Origin: Planctomycetaceae bacterium
GTDB taxonomy: Bacteria > Planctomycetota > Planctomycetia > Planctomycetales > Planctomycetaceae
Direction of reading: 5' to 3'
Assembly: GCA_020426125.1 (NCBI GenBank)
Contig: JAGQQQ010000370.1
Location: forward strand, 1-6,493
Length of the DNA stretch: 6,493 nt
The notes under the pieces are model-generated. The model had not been told where the DNA came from. It did no database searches and saw nothing but the letters and a program-made list of their open reading frames with translations. Both the position numbers and the translations under genes were made by a program. Position 1 is the stretch's first letter, and every line of letters starts with the position of its first letter. Below, piece by piece: positions 6,302-6,493 of this stretch.

Positions 6302-6493
6302 ATGGGATTGCCACCATGGATTCGTAAAAGGGGGGCGGGCGGTGATCAAAAGGGGCTTTCTGGCTGCCTTCAACGGCCGGAAGCTCGGCAGAACGTCAGC
6401 GGGTGTCGGCAGGCTCCGGTTTCGGGACTAGCCTTGAACGACAGGCCCGAAGGGTCGGCAGAAACATCGTCATGGATTGGTTCTGTCGGCCTT
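6302..6493 (+). CDS. Possible N-terminal part of an unknown gene, open to the right edge
   Basis: The ATG at 6302 starts 64 codons with no stop before the window ends. It is preceded by GAGGAAGGAA (6286-6295), a strong Shine-Dalgarno 6-8 nt upstream. The peptide begins MGLPPWIRKRGAGG and is rich in Gly, Ser, Arg and Gln; it shows no domain, signal peptide or membrane segment. A chance open frame of this size is not rare in GC-rich DNA, and the composition looks non-genic, with repeated TCGGCA words inside. Treat as a tentative call. Confidence 0.22.
   Translation, partial: MGLPPWIRKRGAGGDQKGLSGCLQRPEARQNVSGCRQAPVSGLALNDRPEGSAETSSWIGSVGL
6385..6463. repeat. Short direct repeats of TCGGCAG
   Basis: TCGGCAGAA occurs at 6385-6393 and 6455-6463, and TCGGCAG also at 6406-6412. 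A further TCGGCA lies at 6253-6258, and its reverse complement TGCCGA at 6209-6214. The spacing is irregular (21 and 49 nt between the three close copies). Confidence 0.35.

Noticed and set aside
6021..6317. 98-codon minus-strand open frame
   Set aside because: It spans both palindromic elements, has no recognisable motif or signal, and looks like a chance frame in repeat DNA.

Overview
The window looks like a piece of a Planctomycetota chromosome. The reasons are a moderately GC-rich composition, weak or absent Shine-Dalgarno sites on several genes, and the protein types: a lipoprotein that fuses FlgI-like and HEAT-like sequence, a lipoprotein resembling the DUF6655 group, and a short Pro/Tyr-rich exported protein. 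The assignment comes from family recall and codon/protein style, not from a database search.

Layout. Positions 1-4844 carry three genes on the minus strand, in transcription order: a lipoprotein resembling DUF6655 (4844-3969), a 227-nt gap with a candidate promoter, a 635-residue FlgI-like/HEAT lipoprotein (3741-1834), and, 49 nt later, the N-terminal half of the chromosome-organising ATPase SMC (1784 to beyond position 1). SMC is the only gene whose function is certain. It has the full N-terminal ATPase half, a long coiled coil and the start of the hinge; the rest lies outside the window. The FlgI-like gene and smc have no visible terminator between them and may be co-transcribed.

Positions 4845-5099 form a divergent intergenic region with a 10+10 bp near-perfect inverted repeat (5001-5030) overlapping possible -35 elements on both strands. 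To its right, on the plus strand, lies a 172-residue exported protein of unknown function (5100-5618) with a twin-arginine-like signal peptide, followed by a strong intrinsic terminator (5696-5738).

Positions 5739-6493 hold no convincing complete gene. They contain a REP-like doublet of palindromes (5817-5876), a GC-rich hairpin (6142-6169), a nested inverted repeat (6204-6263), a cluster of TCGGCA words, and an open frame with a good ribosome-binding site that runs off the right edge (6302-6493).

I do not see a defence island, mobile element, CRISPR array or biosynthetic cluster. The most unusual item is the FlgI-like lipoprotein, where HEAT-like repeats appear to interrupt a P-ring-protein fold in a locus with no flagellar genes.
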